A DNA stretch of 64,000 bases, from assembly GCA_910575565.1 (NCBI GenBank), contig CAJTFL010000019.1, forward strand, positions 1 to 64,000, in the 5' to 3' direction. Under the pieces are notes generated by a model. It saw only the letters and a program-made list of their open reading frames with translations. It made no database searches and was not told where the DNA came from. The translations under genes and the position numbers were made by a program. Of the stretch, positions 34,638-45,746 are shown piece by piece. The stretch's first letter is position 1; each line of letters begins with the position of its first letter. The DNA is from Lachnospiraceae bacterium. GTDB lineage: Bacteria; Bacillota; Clostridia; Lachnospirales; Lachnospiraceae.

Positions 34638-35561
34638 ATGAGCAAATATGTAATTGAAACGAAAAATCTTACAAAGCAATACGGAACACAAAAAAGTGTT
34701 GCCAATCTGAACATTCACGTTCAAAAAGGACGTATCTATGGTCTGCTCGGCAGAAATGGAGCCGGAAAGACAACGACTATGAAGATGTTGCTTGGACTTA
34801 CACAGCCGACTTCTGGGGAAGTGACGATTTGGGGGAAGCCCTTACAGGCAAATGAAAAAAAGCTGTTGCCCCGTATTGGCAGTCTGATTGAATCCCCCGG
34901 CTTCTATCCTAATCTCACAGCTACCGAAAATCTGCGCATTTTTGCTACCCTGCGGGGAGTGCCGAACCGCAACGCAATTAAAAATGCACTTGATTTAGTT
35001 GGTCTGCCTTACAAAGATAAAAAGCTGTTTTCCCAATATTCACTTGGTATGAAGCAGCGGCTGGCGATTGCACTTGCCATTATGCACGACCCGGAGCTTT
35101 TGATTTTGGACGAACCGATCAACGGTCTTGACCCGATCGGAATTGCAGAAGTCCGTTCCTTTATCCGTGATCTCTGCAATGAGCGTGGAAAAACAATATT
35201 GATTTCCAGCCATATCCTTTCCGAAATTGCACTTTTGGCAGACGATATAGGCATTATCGACCACGGTACATTGCTGGAAGAAGAAAGTCTTGCAGAACTG
35301 GAAGCAAAGAGCAGCAAGCATATCCGGTTTATTGTTTCTGATACGGCACAGGCGGCAAGAATTTTAGAACGTATCTTCCATGAGAGCCGGTTTACCATAC
35401 AGGACGACCACAATATACAGGTGCATAATCTTGATTTACCAATAGGAAAAATTGTTACTGCTTTTGTGGAAAATGGTTTAGAAGTATCGGAAGCCCATAC
35501 TTGCGAAGAAAGCCTTGAAGATTACTTCAAACGTGTAACAGGGGGTGAGGGGATTGCTTAA
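34638..35561 (+). CDS. ABC transporter ATPase, LanF/BcrA type
   Basis: This 307-residue ATPase has Walker A GRNGAGKTT (about 38-46), the YSLGMKQRLAIA signature typical of bacitracin/lantibiotic self-protection ATPases, Walker B LLILDEP and a C-terminal extension. It should energise the two permeases that follow, to remove a peptide from the membrane. The next gene overlaps its end. Confidence 0.92.
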   Translation: MSKYVIETKNLTKQYGTQKSVANLNIHVQKGRIYGLLGRNGAGKTTTMKMLLGLTQPTSGEVTIWGKPLQANEKKLLPRIGSLIESPGFYPNLTATENLRIFATLRGVPNRNAIKNALDLVGLPYKDKKLFSQYSLGMKQRLAIALAIMHDPELLILDEPINGLDPIGIAEVRSFIRDLCNERGKTILISSHILSEIALLADDIGIIDHGTLLEEESLAELEAKSSKHIRFIVSDTAQAARILERIFHESRFTIQDDHNIQVHNLDLPIGKIVTAFVENGLEVSEAHTCEESLEDYFKRVTGGEGIA

Positions 35562-36342
35562 ACTGGTTATGTGCGAATTTGCAAAATTAAAGCGCAAAAA
35601 ATTTATATGGCTGGTTGTTCTTTCTGCGTTTTTATTTCCCGTGCCGCTGACAGTATTGATGACAATGCCGCAGACAGCAGAACGATATGACAGTAAGATA
35701 GCGATTTTCAATGATTACTTTCAGTCGGTTATGGGCTATGGAGTAGAATTGCTTTTACCGTGCATGATCGGGGTGATTGCAGCCATGCTCTTTTTTATGG
35801 AACGGGATAATGATACTTTCAAAAATCTGCGAACAATTCCCATAACAAGCACACAGATGATTTTGGCAAAGATTATTGTCCTGTTCTCTTTTGGAATTAT
35901 TTTCAGTCTGACATCGGCTCTTATAACAATCCTTTGCGGCGGGCTGATTGCAGAAGTAAACAATATTGCTTACAGATTATTTTTTGCTCTGGAAATGGGG
36001 ATTTTTATTACAGCCGGGACGCTGCCGTTAATCGTCCTTGTCGTTTTCTTTAGCAAGAACTATATATTTTCTGTTTTATTGTGTGTTTTTTACAGTGTTT
36101 TAAGTATGACAGCCGAATCATCTTTTGGCGCACTACCTAAAGTGATGTGCTGGCTAATGCCAATTCCGCTTACAACCCTATGGAGCGCAGGAAATTTAAC
36201 CGCGCATGGCACTATGGACGGTGTGGGGATGTTGGAAAATTTAATTCCGACTACATTTCAGACAATCACTATTTTAGCCGTTATCGCTTTGCTTTCCGTT
36301 ATAGTGATTGATTATATGTATAAAAAGAGAGGGGATGAATGA
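35545..36342 (+). CDS. ABC permease, LanE-like
   Basis: This 265-residue membrane protein has six predicted helices and the N-terminal pattern LVMCEFAKLKRKKF seen in lantibiotic protection permeases. GTG 35545 is taken as the start, inside the end of the ATPase gene. It should form the channel with the second permease and the ATPase. Confidence 0.85.
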   Translation: MRGLLKLVMCEFAKLKRKKFIWLVVLSAFLFPVPLTVLMTMPQTAERYDSKIAIFNDYFQSVMGYGVELLLPCMIGVIAAMLFFMERDNDTFKNLRTIPITSTQMILAKIIVLFSFGIIFSLTSALITILCGGLIAEVNNIAYRLFFALEMGIFITAGTLPLIVLVVFFSKNYIFSVLLCVFYSVLSMTAESSFGALPKVMCWLMPIPLTTLWSAGNLTAHGTMDGVGMLENLIPTTFQTITILAVIALLSVIVIDYMYKKRGDE

Positions 36343-36343
36343 T

Positions 36344-37123
36344 ATGTTTCGCATGGTTAAGACCGAAATATGGAAATTAAAGCGGTATCATATGATATGG
36401 GCAGGTGTTTTTCTAATGCTGCTTTCTGTCGTATTAACGCTTTTTTCCACAACTGCATTGGACGGAACGGTTTGGACATTTTCCTTTTTTACAGAGCAGG
36501 TAATCAAAAATAATGTCACAACGATTTTCCCCATGTGCATTGCCCTCATTGCCGGATATATCATAGCAAGGGAAGGAAAAGACGATACGCTGAAAAGTAT
36601 TATGACTATTCCTGTTCCTTATAGCAGCCTGTTGTGGGGGAAATTGCTTGTATGTGCGCTGCTTTCTTTATTTTTGGGGATGGTAAGTGCGACATTCACG
36701 GTAATTGCCAATTTGATGATGGGATTTTCGGGAATGTCTGTAACATCAGTATTACAGACATTTATCCAGATTATTCTCAACTGTCTGTTTTTGTATATTG
36801 CAGTCATGCCTGTAATTACATTCGCTGCCCGTATACCAAACGGACATATGCTTGGGACAATTATTGCTTTTGTTTATGGCTATGGCGGTATGTTTGCTTC
36901 TGGAAATGCTACATTAGCAAATGTTTATCCTGTTACTGCAAGTTTGGGCTTAATCAGTTACAGAAGCTACGATCCGGCTGTACATTGGAATGTGTTCATC
37001 TGTCTGTTTAGCATGATTGCCGTATTGATGATTACTGCTGTTTTCGTATTCACGGCAAAAGGAAACGTGCCAGTCAAGGCAGCAAAAAAGCACAAAAAAG
37101 CAACAAACAAAAAAGGTTGGTAA
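36344..37123 (+). CDS. ABC permease, LanG-like
   Basis: This 259-residue membrane protein starts MFRMVKTEIWKLKRYHMIWAG and has six helices, like the first permease; its tail is lysine-rich (KKHKKATNKK). ATG 36344 has GAGGGG nine bases upstream; ATG 36335 is in frame and overlaps the LanE-like stop. With the two preceding genes it makes a complete LanFEG-type exporter. No lantibiotic structural or modification gene is nearby, so this is probably resistance only. Confidence 0.85.
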   Translation: MFRMVKTEIWKLKRYHMIWAGVFLMLLSVVLTLFSTTALDGTVWTFSFFTEQVIKNNVTTIFPMCIALIAGYIIAREGKDDTLKSIMTIPVPYSSLLWGKLLVCALLSLFLGMVSATFTVIANLMMGFSGMSVTSVLQTFIQIILNCLFLYIAVMPVITFAARIPNGHMLGTIIAFVYGYGGMFASGNATLANVYPVTASLGLISYRSYDPAVHWNVFICLFSMIAVLMITAVFVFTAKGNVPVKAAKKHKKATNKKGW

Positions 37124-37137
37124 GGGAGGTTATAGGA

Positions 37138-37521
37138 ATGAAGAGAAAATTGACTATCGGGATTGCAGCAGTTGTAATACTTATTGTAGGTGTTATTGGT
37201 TTTTGTATGTGGTTCCTTTCGGGAACTGGCAGCACATACTATTATTCACAGATTGATAACAGTAAAATAGAACAGACCGAATCAAAAGGCGGTGTAATTA
37301 ACTTTAGCGGAAGTATGGATTACTCATACACTTTATTTTCTTACGATGAGAATGGAAAAGGAAAAGACATTACATTCGGAACATCAAAGGAATTGAAAGA
37401 GGGAGCTTTTATCCGTTTAACAGTAATGCCGATCCGAGGTGTTCTTGAATGGAAAGAGGTGCAATATGATGAACTTCCTGCCGTTGTGCAAAGCAATTAT
37501 ACAGCACCAACGAGTGAATAA
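37138..37521 (+). CDS. YxeA-family (DUF1093) secreted or anchored protein
   Basis: This 127-residue protein has an N-terminal membrane helix (about 5-27) followed by a small domain with the YYYSQID and YDENGKGKDITFGTS pattern of the YxeA family. In Bacillus and other Firmicutes such proteins lie beside peptide-detoxifying ABC transporters. ATG 37138 has GGGAGGT upstream. The role is probably binding or shielding at the membrane surface. Confidence 0.8.
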   Translation: MKRKLTIGIAAVVILIVGVIGFCMWFLSGTGSTYYYSQIDNSKIEQTESKGGVINFSGSMDYSYTLFSYDENGKGKDITFGTSKELKEGAFIRLTVMPIRGVLEWKEVQYDELPAVVQSNYTAPTSE

Positions 37522-37564
37522 GGGCAGTTATAGGTTTGGAATTAAAAATAGAAAGGCTGATGAT

Positions 37565-38038
37565 ATGCGCTATAAGAAAATACGTTTCCATTTCCTTTCA
37601 ATAAGTGTTTTGATATTTGGTTTGACACTTGCAGGGTGTTCAAAAGATGAAATCTTAGATCAGTATAATAGTGTTGTCCAAATAGCTGGAAATACAGCAC
37701 TCACAAGCGATTTTTCACTGAAAGGAAATCGGACATACGGGGAAGATTGCTATACCGGGACGTATACGGCAGATTATAAGGATTTTTCTAAAACAGAATA
37801 TCTCTTTGGCGGAACTTCTATCGAGCGTGAAAATGGCAAAGATATTTCTGTTTCCTGCGACTTGGAGATTACCGAGGGAACAGCGCAAGTGTTTTGGGTT
37901 TCCGGCAGCGATGATCCGGTAATCCTGCTTGAAGCAACTGACAGCTATTCAGAAACAATAACACTGCCGGAAGGCGGGAACTATATTGGCGTTGTTGGAA
38001 ACAACTTTACAGGACATTTAGAAATGAATATAGAATAA
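37565..38038 (+). CDS. Lipoprotein of the peptide-immunity operon
   Basis: This 157-residue protein has a signal peptide with lipobox LAGC (about residues 18-22). The mature part has a beta-rich pattern with no family I recognise. ATG 37565 is chosen because it gives a proper signal peptide; the longer frame from 37439 overlaps yxeA-like sequence. By position it may be an immunity lipoprotein of the LanI kind; this is inference. Confidence 0.75.
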   Translation: MRYKKIRFHFLSISVLIFGLTLAGCSKDEILDQYNSVVQIAGNTALTSDFSLKGNRTYGEDCYTGTYTADYKDFSKTEYLFGGTSIERENGKDISVSCDLEITEGTAQVFWVSGSDDPVILLEATDSYSETITLPEGGNYIGVVGNNFTGHLEMNIE

Positions 38039-38110
38039 TAATCTGCCGGACGACGGCAAAAGAAAAAAAGCCGCCGTCAAGCAGAGGCTTTTTCACGCGC
38101 CTATTCTTAT

Positions 38111-38149
38111 ACGGCGGCTTTGGGAAAATCAAAGCCGCCGTTTCTTTTT
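38111..38149 (+). terminator. Terminator at the end of the peptide-immunity operon
   Basis: ACGGCGGCTTTG (38111-38122) and CAAAGCCGCCGT (38130-38141) form a perfect 12-bp stem, followed by TTCTTTTT. A second GACGGC/GCCGTC pair with A-rich loop lies upstream at about 38051-38078. Confidence 0.92.
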
Positions 38150-38211
38150 ATCTTCTCAAGGAATGACGCGGTATCACTGTTAAAAGCGGCGGCTAAAAGG
38201 AGGTAGCCGCC

Positions 38212-39985
<1,774 letters not shown>

Positions 39986-40097
39986 TTAATAACTCGTTTA
40001 TTATACAACTGGAAGGATAAGAAATCCAGAAAAATTTTCGGACGATTTTGGGAAAACGATAAAAACGAAAAAATTTTAAAAAATTGAAAAATAAGTC

Positions 40098-40125
40098 TTG
40101 CAATATTAAAAAAATGTGCTATAAT
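40098..40125 (+). promoter_or_regulatory. Promoter of tRNA-Gly
   Basis: TTGCAA (40098-40103), 16-base spacer, TATAAT (40120-40125), twelve bases before the tRNA. Confidence 0.88.
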
Positions 40126-40137
40126 AAGTTCCAGGTT

Positions 40138-40208
40138 GCAGGTGTAGTTCATTGGTAGAATATCAGCTTCCCAAGCTGAGGAGGGGGGTTCGATTCCCCT
40201 CACCTGCT
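40138..40208 (+). tRNA. tRNA-Gly (anticodon CCC)
   Basis: Acceptor GCAGGTG pairs with CACCTGC. The D arm contains TGGTAGAAT, the anticodon loop is TTCCCAA with CCC, and the T arm is GGGGGTTCGATTCCCC. The CCA end is not encoded. Confidence 0.95.
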
Positions 40209-40212
40209 CTTT

Positions 40213-40241
40213 AAAACCCTTGATTTTTCAAGGGTTTTTCT
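40213..40241 (+). terminator. Terminator of tRNA-Gly
   Basis: AAAACCCTTG pairs with CAAGGGTTTTT around ATTTTT, followed by CTT. From here to the tRNA-Val at 40454 I see no supported gene. Confidence 0.92.
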
Positions 40242-40453
40242 TATTATATCGTCGTATTCCTGATGCTTGCCTTTTTATCTGATAAGAGAAAAGCAAGAGA
40301 AAAATTAAGGGAAAGCTGTTCTTGCTGGCGCGGAGGCAGAGAGGATTGGTGAGAGCAGAATATTTACCAGCTATTGCGGAGGCTATGGAAGCAGATGTGA
40401 ATGCTTTAGATGAAGCGGAAAGGAAAAAGACTATTTGCAAAGCAAAGAAAAAA

Positions 40454-40527
40454 TGGAAGCAAAGGGGCTCGAACCCTTGGCCTCCCGCTAGTCAGGCGAG
40501 CGCTCATCCCAGCTGAGCTATGCTTCC
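40454..40527 (-). tRNA. tRNA-Val (anticodon GAC)
   Basis: On the minus strand the acceptor GGAAGCA pairs with TGCTTCC, the D arm has AGCTCAGCTGGG, the anticodon loop is CTGACTA with GAC, and the T arm is AAGGGTTCGAGCCCCTT. The CCA end is not encoded. Confidence 0.93.
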
Positions 40528-40690
40528 ATGCTATTTATTATAGCATATTGGATCTAAATTGCAATAAATTTTTGCTTATGGATGAATAAAATGCTACAAT
40601 TACTAACATTTAATGCTGCAATCACTGAAATAGGAATATAGGATGTGACAAAGGAATACCGGAAGAGTGCAGCGCCAAATAGAGAAAAGC

Positions 40691-40738
40691 AAGGGCGTTG
40701 ACCACCTCGCCAATATGGGCAGAGGAACGCCCTTCTTT
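40691..40738 (+). terminator. Hairpin in the gap before the ABC exporter pair
   Basis: AAGGGCGTT (40691-40699) pairs with AACGCCCTT (40726-40734), with an inner CCTC/GAGG pair, followed by CTTTAATT. It is the only clear structure in the 347-base gap between tRNA-Val and the exporter genes; I see no gene there. Confidence 0.55.
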
Positions 40739-40874
40739 AATTAATCTATCCCTTGCTCTTGAAAAAATGGAAAAAGAGCAGCATTAGCAACGGAGAGCGC
40801 TGTAAGTGCGGTTTTCCAAGATAAAACAAAGCAACTTACCGCCCAATAAAAGGGGGAGGTAAAAGGAGGAGACG

Positions 40875-42659
40875 ATGAACAAGATATGGAAGTATGGGAA
40901 GCGCTACGTTTTCCTGTACATAATAGCGATTACCGTGATGATCCTAAGCATCCTTTTGGATGCCGCATCCCCCCAGATTACCAAGCGGATTATCGACCAG
41001 GTGATTATCGGCGGGCAGATGGAGCTTCTTTCCCGCTGCCTGCTGGGGTTTTTAGGGATCGGCTTAGGGAGGGCCGTGTTCCAGTATACGAAGGAGTTTA
41101 TTTTTGACTTTGCCGCTTCCGGCATCGGGAGCAGCCTGCGGAAGGATTTGTTTGACCATATCCAAAGCCTTTCGGTAGGGTATTTTGACAGCCATAATAC
41201 CGGGGAGCTGATGGCAAGGGTAAAGGATGACGTGGATCGGATTTGGAATGCCTGCGGGTTTGTGGGGATGCTGATTTTGGAATGTGTGATCCATACCTGC
41301 ATCGTGGTGTCTTGCATGTTCTCCATAAGCCCTCTGCTGACCCTTGTGCCCCTCTTAGTTATGCCGCTGATTCTGTTTTGCGCGGTTCGGATGGAAAAGG
41401 GGCTGGGGCAGGTTTACGATCAGATCAGCGAAGAGACGGCGGAAATGAACACGGTAGCCCAGGAGAACTTAGCCGGGGTAAGGACGGTGAAGGCTTTTGC
41501 CAGGGAGCCTTACGAGATTGAGAAATTTAAGCGCCACAACCAGAAATTTTACGATTTAAACATGAAGCAGGCGAAGCTGATTGCCCGGTATCAGCCGAAT
41601 ATTTCCTTCCTTTCCAAGGTGCTGATGATGGCGGTGATCGTGGCGGGCGGACTTTTGGTGATCCGCGGAAAGATTACCCTTGGGGAGTTAGGCGCTTTTT
41701 CCGAGTACACCAGCAATGTTGTCTGGCCCTTGGAGATGCTTGGGTGGCTCAGCAATGATTTTGCCGCCGCACTGGCTTCCGGCAGGAAGATCCAGGGGAT
41801 TTTCGCGGAAAAGCCGGAAATCCATGATGCGGATGATCTTGCGGGCGGGGCGGCGACAGGAGACGCGCCGGAAAGGGAAGGGGAGGGCTTGCCGTCAAAA
41901 GGTGGCGTTCCTATCCAGGGACAAATCTGCTTCCAGGACGTGTCCTTCCGCCTTCATGGCGTCCCGATTTTGACGGATATTTCCTTTACCCTCCCGGCGG
42001 GGAAAACCCTGGGGATTATGGGCATGACCGGATCCGGAAAAAGCTCCATCGTCCATCTGATCCAGCGGTTTTATGACGTATCCTCCGGCAGGATCACCAT
42101 TGACGGGAAGGATATCCGCCAGATTCCCTTAGCCCGGCTGCGCAGCCAGATATCGGTGGTGATGCAGGATGTATTTTTGTTTTCCGATACCATAGCGGAA
42201 AACATTAAAACGGGGAAGAAGGAAATCCTGGCTCAGGAGCGGGTGCATCAGGCCGCCGTAAGGGCAGATGCCCACGGGTTTATTATGGAATTGGCGAACC
42301 GGTATGATACGGTTATCGGCGAGCGGGGGGTGGGGCTTTCCGGAGGGCAGAAGCAGCGGATCAGCATTGCCCGGGCGATTGCCAAGGGAAACCCGGTATT
42401 GATTTTGGACGACTCAACCTCGGCGCTGGATACGGAAACGGAAAAGGAGATTGAGCGGCAGCTTAAGGAGCTGGAAAACAGCACGAAGATCATTATCGGC
42501 CATCGGATTTCCGCCGTCCGCCACGCGGACGAGATCCTGGTTTTGGAGGATGGGCGGATTGCAGAGCGGGGGAACCACCGGATGCTGATGGAGAAAAAAG
42601 GACGCTATTACCAGACATACCAGGTACAGTACGGAAAGGGGGAGGAAGAATGGCAGTAA
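40875..42659 (+). CDS. ABC multidrug-type exporter, subunit with degenerate catalytic site
   Basis: This 594-residue half-exporter has six membrane helices, Walker A GMTGSGKS, signature LSGGQKQ and the Walker B sequence LILDDS, where aspartate replaces the catalytic glutamate. That is the pattern of the degenerate-site subunit in heterodimeric exporters such as TM287/288 and BmrCD. A low-complexity G/E-rich insert of about 30 residues lies before the ATPase domain. AAGGAGGAG precedes ATG 40875. It overlaps its partner by 10 bases. Confidence 0.9.
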   Translation: MNKIWKYGKRYVFLYIIAITVMILSILLDAASPQITKRIIDQVIIGGQMELLSRCLLGFLGIGLGRAVFQYTKEFIFDFAASGIGSSLRKDLFDHIQSLSVGYFDSHNTGELMARVKDDVDRIWNACGFVGMLILECVIHTCIVVSCMFSISPLLTLVPLLVMPLILFCAVRMEKGLGQVYDQISEETAEMNTVAQENLAGVRTVKAFAREPYEIEKFKRHNQKFYDLNMKQAKLIARYQPNISFLSKVLMMAVIVAGGLLVIRGKITLGELGAFSEYTSNVVWPLEMLGWLSNDFAAALASGRKIQGIFAEKPEIHDADDLAGGAATGDAPEREGEGLPSKGGVPIQGQICFQDVSFRLHGVPILTDISFTLPAGKTLGIMGMTGSGKSSIVHLIQRFYDVSSGRITIDGKDIRQIPLARLRSQISVVMQDVFLFSDTIAENIKTGKKEILAQERVHQAAVRADAHGFIMELANRYDTVIGERGVGLSGGQKQRISIARAIAKGNPVLILDDSTSALDTETEKEIERQLKELENSTKIIIGHRISAVRHADEILVLEDGRIAERGNHRMLMEKKGRYYQTYQVQYGKGEEEWQ

Positions 42660-44425
42660 ACGCAAGCAGGATGGATGAGGAACAGTCAGCCGTGTCGAAA
42701 AAAGAAACGCTTTCCCGCCTGTTTAAATATCTGCTGGCTTACCGAAAGGAAGTGGTTCTCGTCCTCCTGATTATGGCCGGAACCATTGCCGTAAGCATGG
42801 CAACCCCGCTTTTAATGGAAGTGGCGGTGAACCGTTACGTGGCTCAAAAGGATATGGCCGGGTTAGCCAGGCTGGGGGTTTTGGCGGTATTTCTGTTCCT
42901 TTTGTTTTTAGCCGGGACGAAGGCCAGGATGAGCATTATGGCGTCGGTGTCAAACCGGGTGCTGGTGACAATCCGGCAGCAGCTTTACGAACATATCCAA
43001 ACCTTAAGCTTTCACTTTTTTGACAGCCGCCCTACGGGAAAGATCCTGGCAAGGGTGATCGGGGATGTGAATTCCTTAAAGGACGTGCTGTCGGAGAGCG
43101 TAACCCAGCTTATCCCCGATCTGGCGACGATCCTTTGCGTGGCGGTGATTATGGTAGTGAAGAATTACCGCCTTGCCATGGCTGCCCTGATTACCGTGCC
43201 CCTCCTTGCCCTGGGGATGTTTGTGATTGAAACCACGGCTCACCGGCGCTGGCAGATTTACCGGAAAAAAACCTCGAATCTGAATGCCTATGTCCATGAG
43301 GATTTATCCGGCATCCGGGTAATCCAAAGCTTCGGGGCGGAGAAGGAGACCAGGAAGGCCTTTTGCCAGCTGGCGGATGAGCACAGGAAGGCCTTTGTGG
43401 ATGCCGTGGTGGTGGCCGACGGCTTCGGCCCGGTGGTGGAGATTACCTGGGGCCTGGGAGGGTTCCTTCTCTATTTTATCGGCATCCGGATCATCGGCGT
43501 GGGGGAGATTGGCATCGGAACCTTCATGGCCTTTTCCACCTATATCGCCATGTTTTGGAGTCCTGTCCGCAACCTGGCAAATTTCTACAACAAGCTGACC
43601 ACGAATATTTCGGCGGCGGAGAGGATCTTCGATATCCTGGATACCCAGGCGGATATCCGGGATCGGGAAGGGGCGGGAAGGCTTCCTGCCCTTAAGGGGG
43701 AGGTGGAGTTTTCCCACGTATCCTTTGCTTATTCCGATGAACCAGATAAGCTGATTTTAAAGGATGTGAGTTTTACGGCAAAGCCAGGGGAAACCATTGC
43801 CTTAGTAGGGCCTACCGGAGCCGGGAAAACGACCATCGTTAACCTGATCAGCCGTTTTTATGAGGCGGAAGAGGGGAAAGTCCTTTTGGACGGCATGGAG
43901 GTAAAGGAAGTTGCCCTGGAAAGCTTAAGGAGCCAGCTGGGCATTATGACTCAGGATAATTTCCTGTTTTCCGGGACGATCCGGGAGAATATCCGGTATG
44001 GGAGGCTGAATGCCACGGATGAGGAGGTGGAGGAGGCGGCAAAGGCCGTCCATGCACATGAATTTATTGTAAAGCTGGAGAAGGGGTACGATACGGAGAT
44101 CAGCGAGCGGGGAGCCAGGCTGTCCATCGGGCAGAGGCAGCTTTTGGCCTTTGCCCGGACGATGATTGCAAAGCCGGGGATCCTGATCCTGGACGAAGCC
44201 ACTTCCAGCATTGATACCCACACGGAAATCCTGGTGCAGAAGGGGATAGAGGCGCTGTTAAAAGGGAGGACTTCTTTTATTATTGCCCACCGCCTGTCCA
44301 CCATACGCAGGGCGGATCGGATTTTTGTGATTGACGAGGGAAAGATTTTAGAGGAAGGGAACCATGAATCCTTAATGCAGCTAGAGGGCGCGTATTACCA
44401 GCTGTACCGGAGCCAGTTTAAGTAG
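42650..44425 (+). CDS. ABC multidrug-type exporter, catalytic subunit
   Basis: This 591-residue partner half-exporter has Walker A GPTGAGKT and a complete Walker B LILDEATSSID, but its signature reads LSIGQ instead of LSGGQ. Together with the aspartate in the first subunit this gives one active and one degenerate ATP site, as in known heterodimers. The exported compound is not predictable. No regulator is adjacent. Confidence 0.9.
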   Translation: MAVNASRMDEEQSAVSKKETLSRLFKYLLAYRKEVVLVLLIMAGTIAVSMATPLLMEVAVNRYVAQKDMAGLARLGVLAVFLFLLFLAGTKARMSIMASVSNRVLVTIRQQLYEHIQTLSFHFFDSRPTGKILARVIGDVNSLKDVLSESVTQLIPDLATILCVAVIMVVKNYRLAMAALITVPLLALGMFVIETTAHRRWQIYRKKTSNLNAYVHEDLSGIRVIQSFGAEKETRKAFCQLADEHRKAFVDAVVVADGFGPVVEITWGLGGFLLYFIGIRIIGVGEIGIGTFMAFSTYIAMFWSPVRNLANFYNKLTTNISAAERIFDILDTQADIRDREGAGRLPALKGEVEFSHVSFAYSDEPDKLILKDVSFTAKPGETIALVGPTGAGKTTIVNLISRFYEAEEGKVLLDGMEVKEVALESLRSQLGIMTQDNFLFSGTIRENIRYGRLNATDEEVEEAAKAVHAHEFIVKLEKGYDTEISERGARLSIGQRQLLAFARTMIAKPGILILDEATSSIDTHTEILVQKGIEALLKGRTSFIIAHRLSTIRRADRIFVIDEGKILEEGNHESLMQLEGAYYQLYRSQFK

Positions 44426-44587
44426 GACTGCTTCCGGTTCGGCATAGGTGTCGAAAAAGGGACGCGCAAATAGCGAAAAGCACCGTAAGGCGTGGTTTTG
44501 CGGATGGCGCAGGCTGAACGGGCAGTAGATTTTGGCTAAACAAATGGCTGAACTTATAAAACGTTCAGAAAACGCTGAATAAAACGC

Positions 44588-44616
44588 TTGCAATCTGTTT
44601 GGCTTTGTGGTAGAAT
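44588..44616 (+). promoter_or_regulatory. Promoter of rplS with a leader of about 90 bases
   Basis: TTGCAA (44588-44593), 17-base spacer, TAGAAT (44611-44616). The leader to ATG 44710 may hold an L19-type autoregulatory structure, but I cannot fold it with certainty. The remainder of the 44426-44709 gap shows no gene. Confidence 0.8.
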
Positions 44617-44709
44617 CTACACATTGTGACGAGAAAAGAGATGGTCCTCTGATACGGAAAAGCATTACGGAAGTATTTAAGAACATCAAATTATTAAGGA
44701 GGTTCACAA

Positions 44710-45057
44710 ATGAATGAGATTATCAGACGCATCGAAGCTACCCAGTTAAAGGAGTCTGTGCCGGAGTTCCATGTTGGGGATACCGTAAAGGTATACAACA
44801 AGATAAAAGAAGGAAACCGGGAGAGGATCCAGGTATTTGAGGGCACGGTATTAAAGAGGCAGAACGGGGGAGCCAGGGAAACCTTTACCGTAAGGAAGAA
44901 CTCCAACGGCATTGGCGTGGAAAAGACCTGGCCGGTTCATTCTCCCTTTGTGGATAAGATCGAGGTAGTCAGGAGAGGCAAGGTAAGGCGTGCGAAACTG
45001 TACTACTTAAGAGGCCGGGTAGGCAAAGCCGCTAAGGTAAAAGAATTAGTAAAGTAA
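44710..45057 (+). CDS. rplS: 50S ribosomal protein L19
   Basis: This 115-residue protein has the L19 pattern: [42 protein letters not shown] and the basic end [22 protein letters not shown]. It sits at the 30S-50S interface. TAAGGAGG lies before ATG 44710. The order rplS-lepB-rbgA-rnhB-yraN is common in Firmicutes. Confidence 0.97.
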   Translation: MNEIIRRIEATQLKESVPEFHVGDTVKVYNKIKEGNRERIQVFEGTVLKRQNGGARETFTVRKNSNGIGVEKTWPVHSPFVDKIEVVRRGKVRRAKLYYLRGRVGKAAKVKELVK

Positions 45058-45069
45058 TCAGATGCAGCC

Positions 45070-45100
45070 AGAGGGACTATGTACATAGTCCCTCTATTTA
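45070..45100 (+). terminator. Palindromic terminator after rplS
   Basis: AGAGGGACTATGT (45070-45082) and its exact reverse complement follow each other without a loop (26-bp palindrome), then ATTTA. The T run is short, so some read-through to lepB is expected. Confidence 0.75.
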
Positions 45101-45167
45101 AAGTGAATTGGCAAATGAAAGTGTTGGATGACCCTTAAAGGGGATTTGACCATGAGGATGGCGAAAC

Positions 45168-45719
45168 ATGGATTTTTTTGTGGAAAAGGAAACGAACCTG
45201 CTCCGCCATGTGGTGAATTGGGTGACAGATATTATCGTAGCCATAGCCTTGGCCTGCTTTACGGTGTATGCCTTTGGCAGCCAGGTAACGGTCTCCGGTA
45301 ATTCCATGTCGCCTCTTTTAAACTCCAAGGATGTGGTGCTGATGAACCAGCTTGGCTATGATTTGGGGAAGCCTGCCCGCTTTGACGTGGTCGTATTTGA
45401 GCGGGAGGATCACAAGATGAACATCAAGCGGGTGATCGGCCTTCCAGGGGAAACGGTTCAGATTGTTAACGGACAGATCCTGGTTAACGGCCAGGTTTTA
45501 GACATGGGGGAGACTGGGGAAATGAAGAAGATTGCCTTGGCTGGCCTGGCGGAAAACCCGGTGGAATTAGGGGAAAATGAATATTTCCTTTTAGGGGATA
45601 ACCGGGATTCCAGCGAGGACAGCCGCTTTTCCAATGTAGGGAATGTAAGGCTGGATCAGATTATCGGGAAGGTTTGGTTCCGGATCCATCCGGCTATGGA
45701 ATTCGGCTCGGTGCAGTAA
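45168..45719 (+). CDS. lepB: Signal peptidase I
   Basis: This 183-residue membrane serine protease removes signal peptides. It has one N-terminal membrane helix (about 17-38), catalytic S46 in SGNSMSP, catalytic K87 in NIKRVIGLPGE, and the later box LGDNRDSSEDSR. Size and single helix match the Gram-positive type. ATG 45168 follows GAGGATGG. Confidence 0.95.
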   Translation: MDFFVEKETNLLRHVVNWVTDIIVAIALACFTVYAFGSQVTVSGNSMSPLLNSKDVVLMNQLGYDLGKPARFDVVVFEREDHKMNIKRVIGLPGETVQIVNGQILVNGQVLDMGETGEMKKIALAGLAENPVELGENEYFLLGDNRDSSEDSRFSNVGNVRLDQIIGKVWFRIHPAMEFGSVQ

Positions 45720-45746
45720 TTAACAGAGAAAGGATAGGCGAAGCGC

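Noticed and set aside
40322-40516. Frame with RRQRGLVRAEYLPAIAEAMEADVNAL, like the end of a small XRE-type regulator
   Set aside because: Only about 25 residues look regulator-like, the frame runs into tRNA-Val on the other strand and has no start signal. At most a worn remnant.
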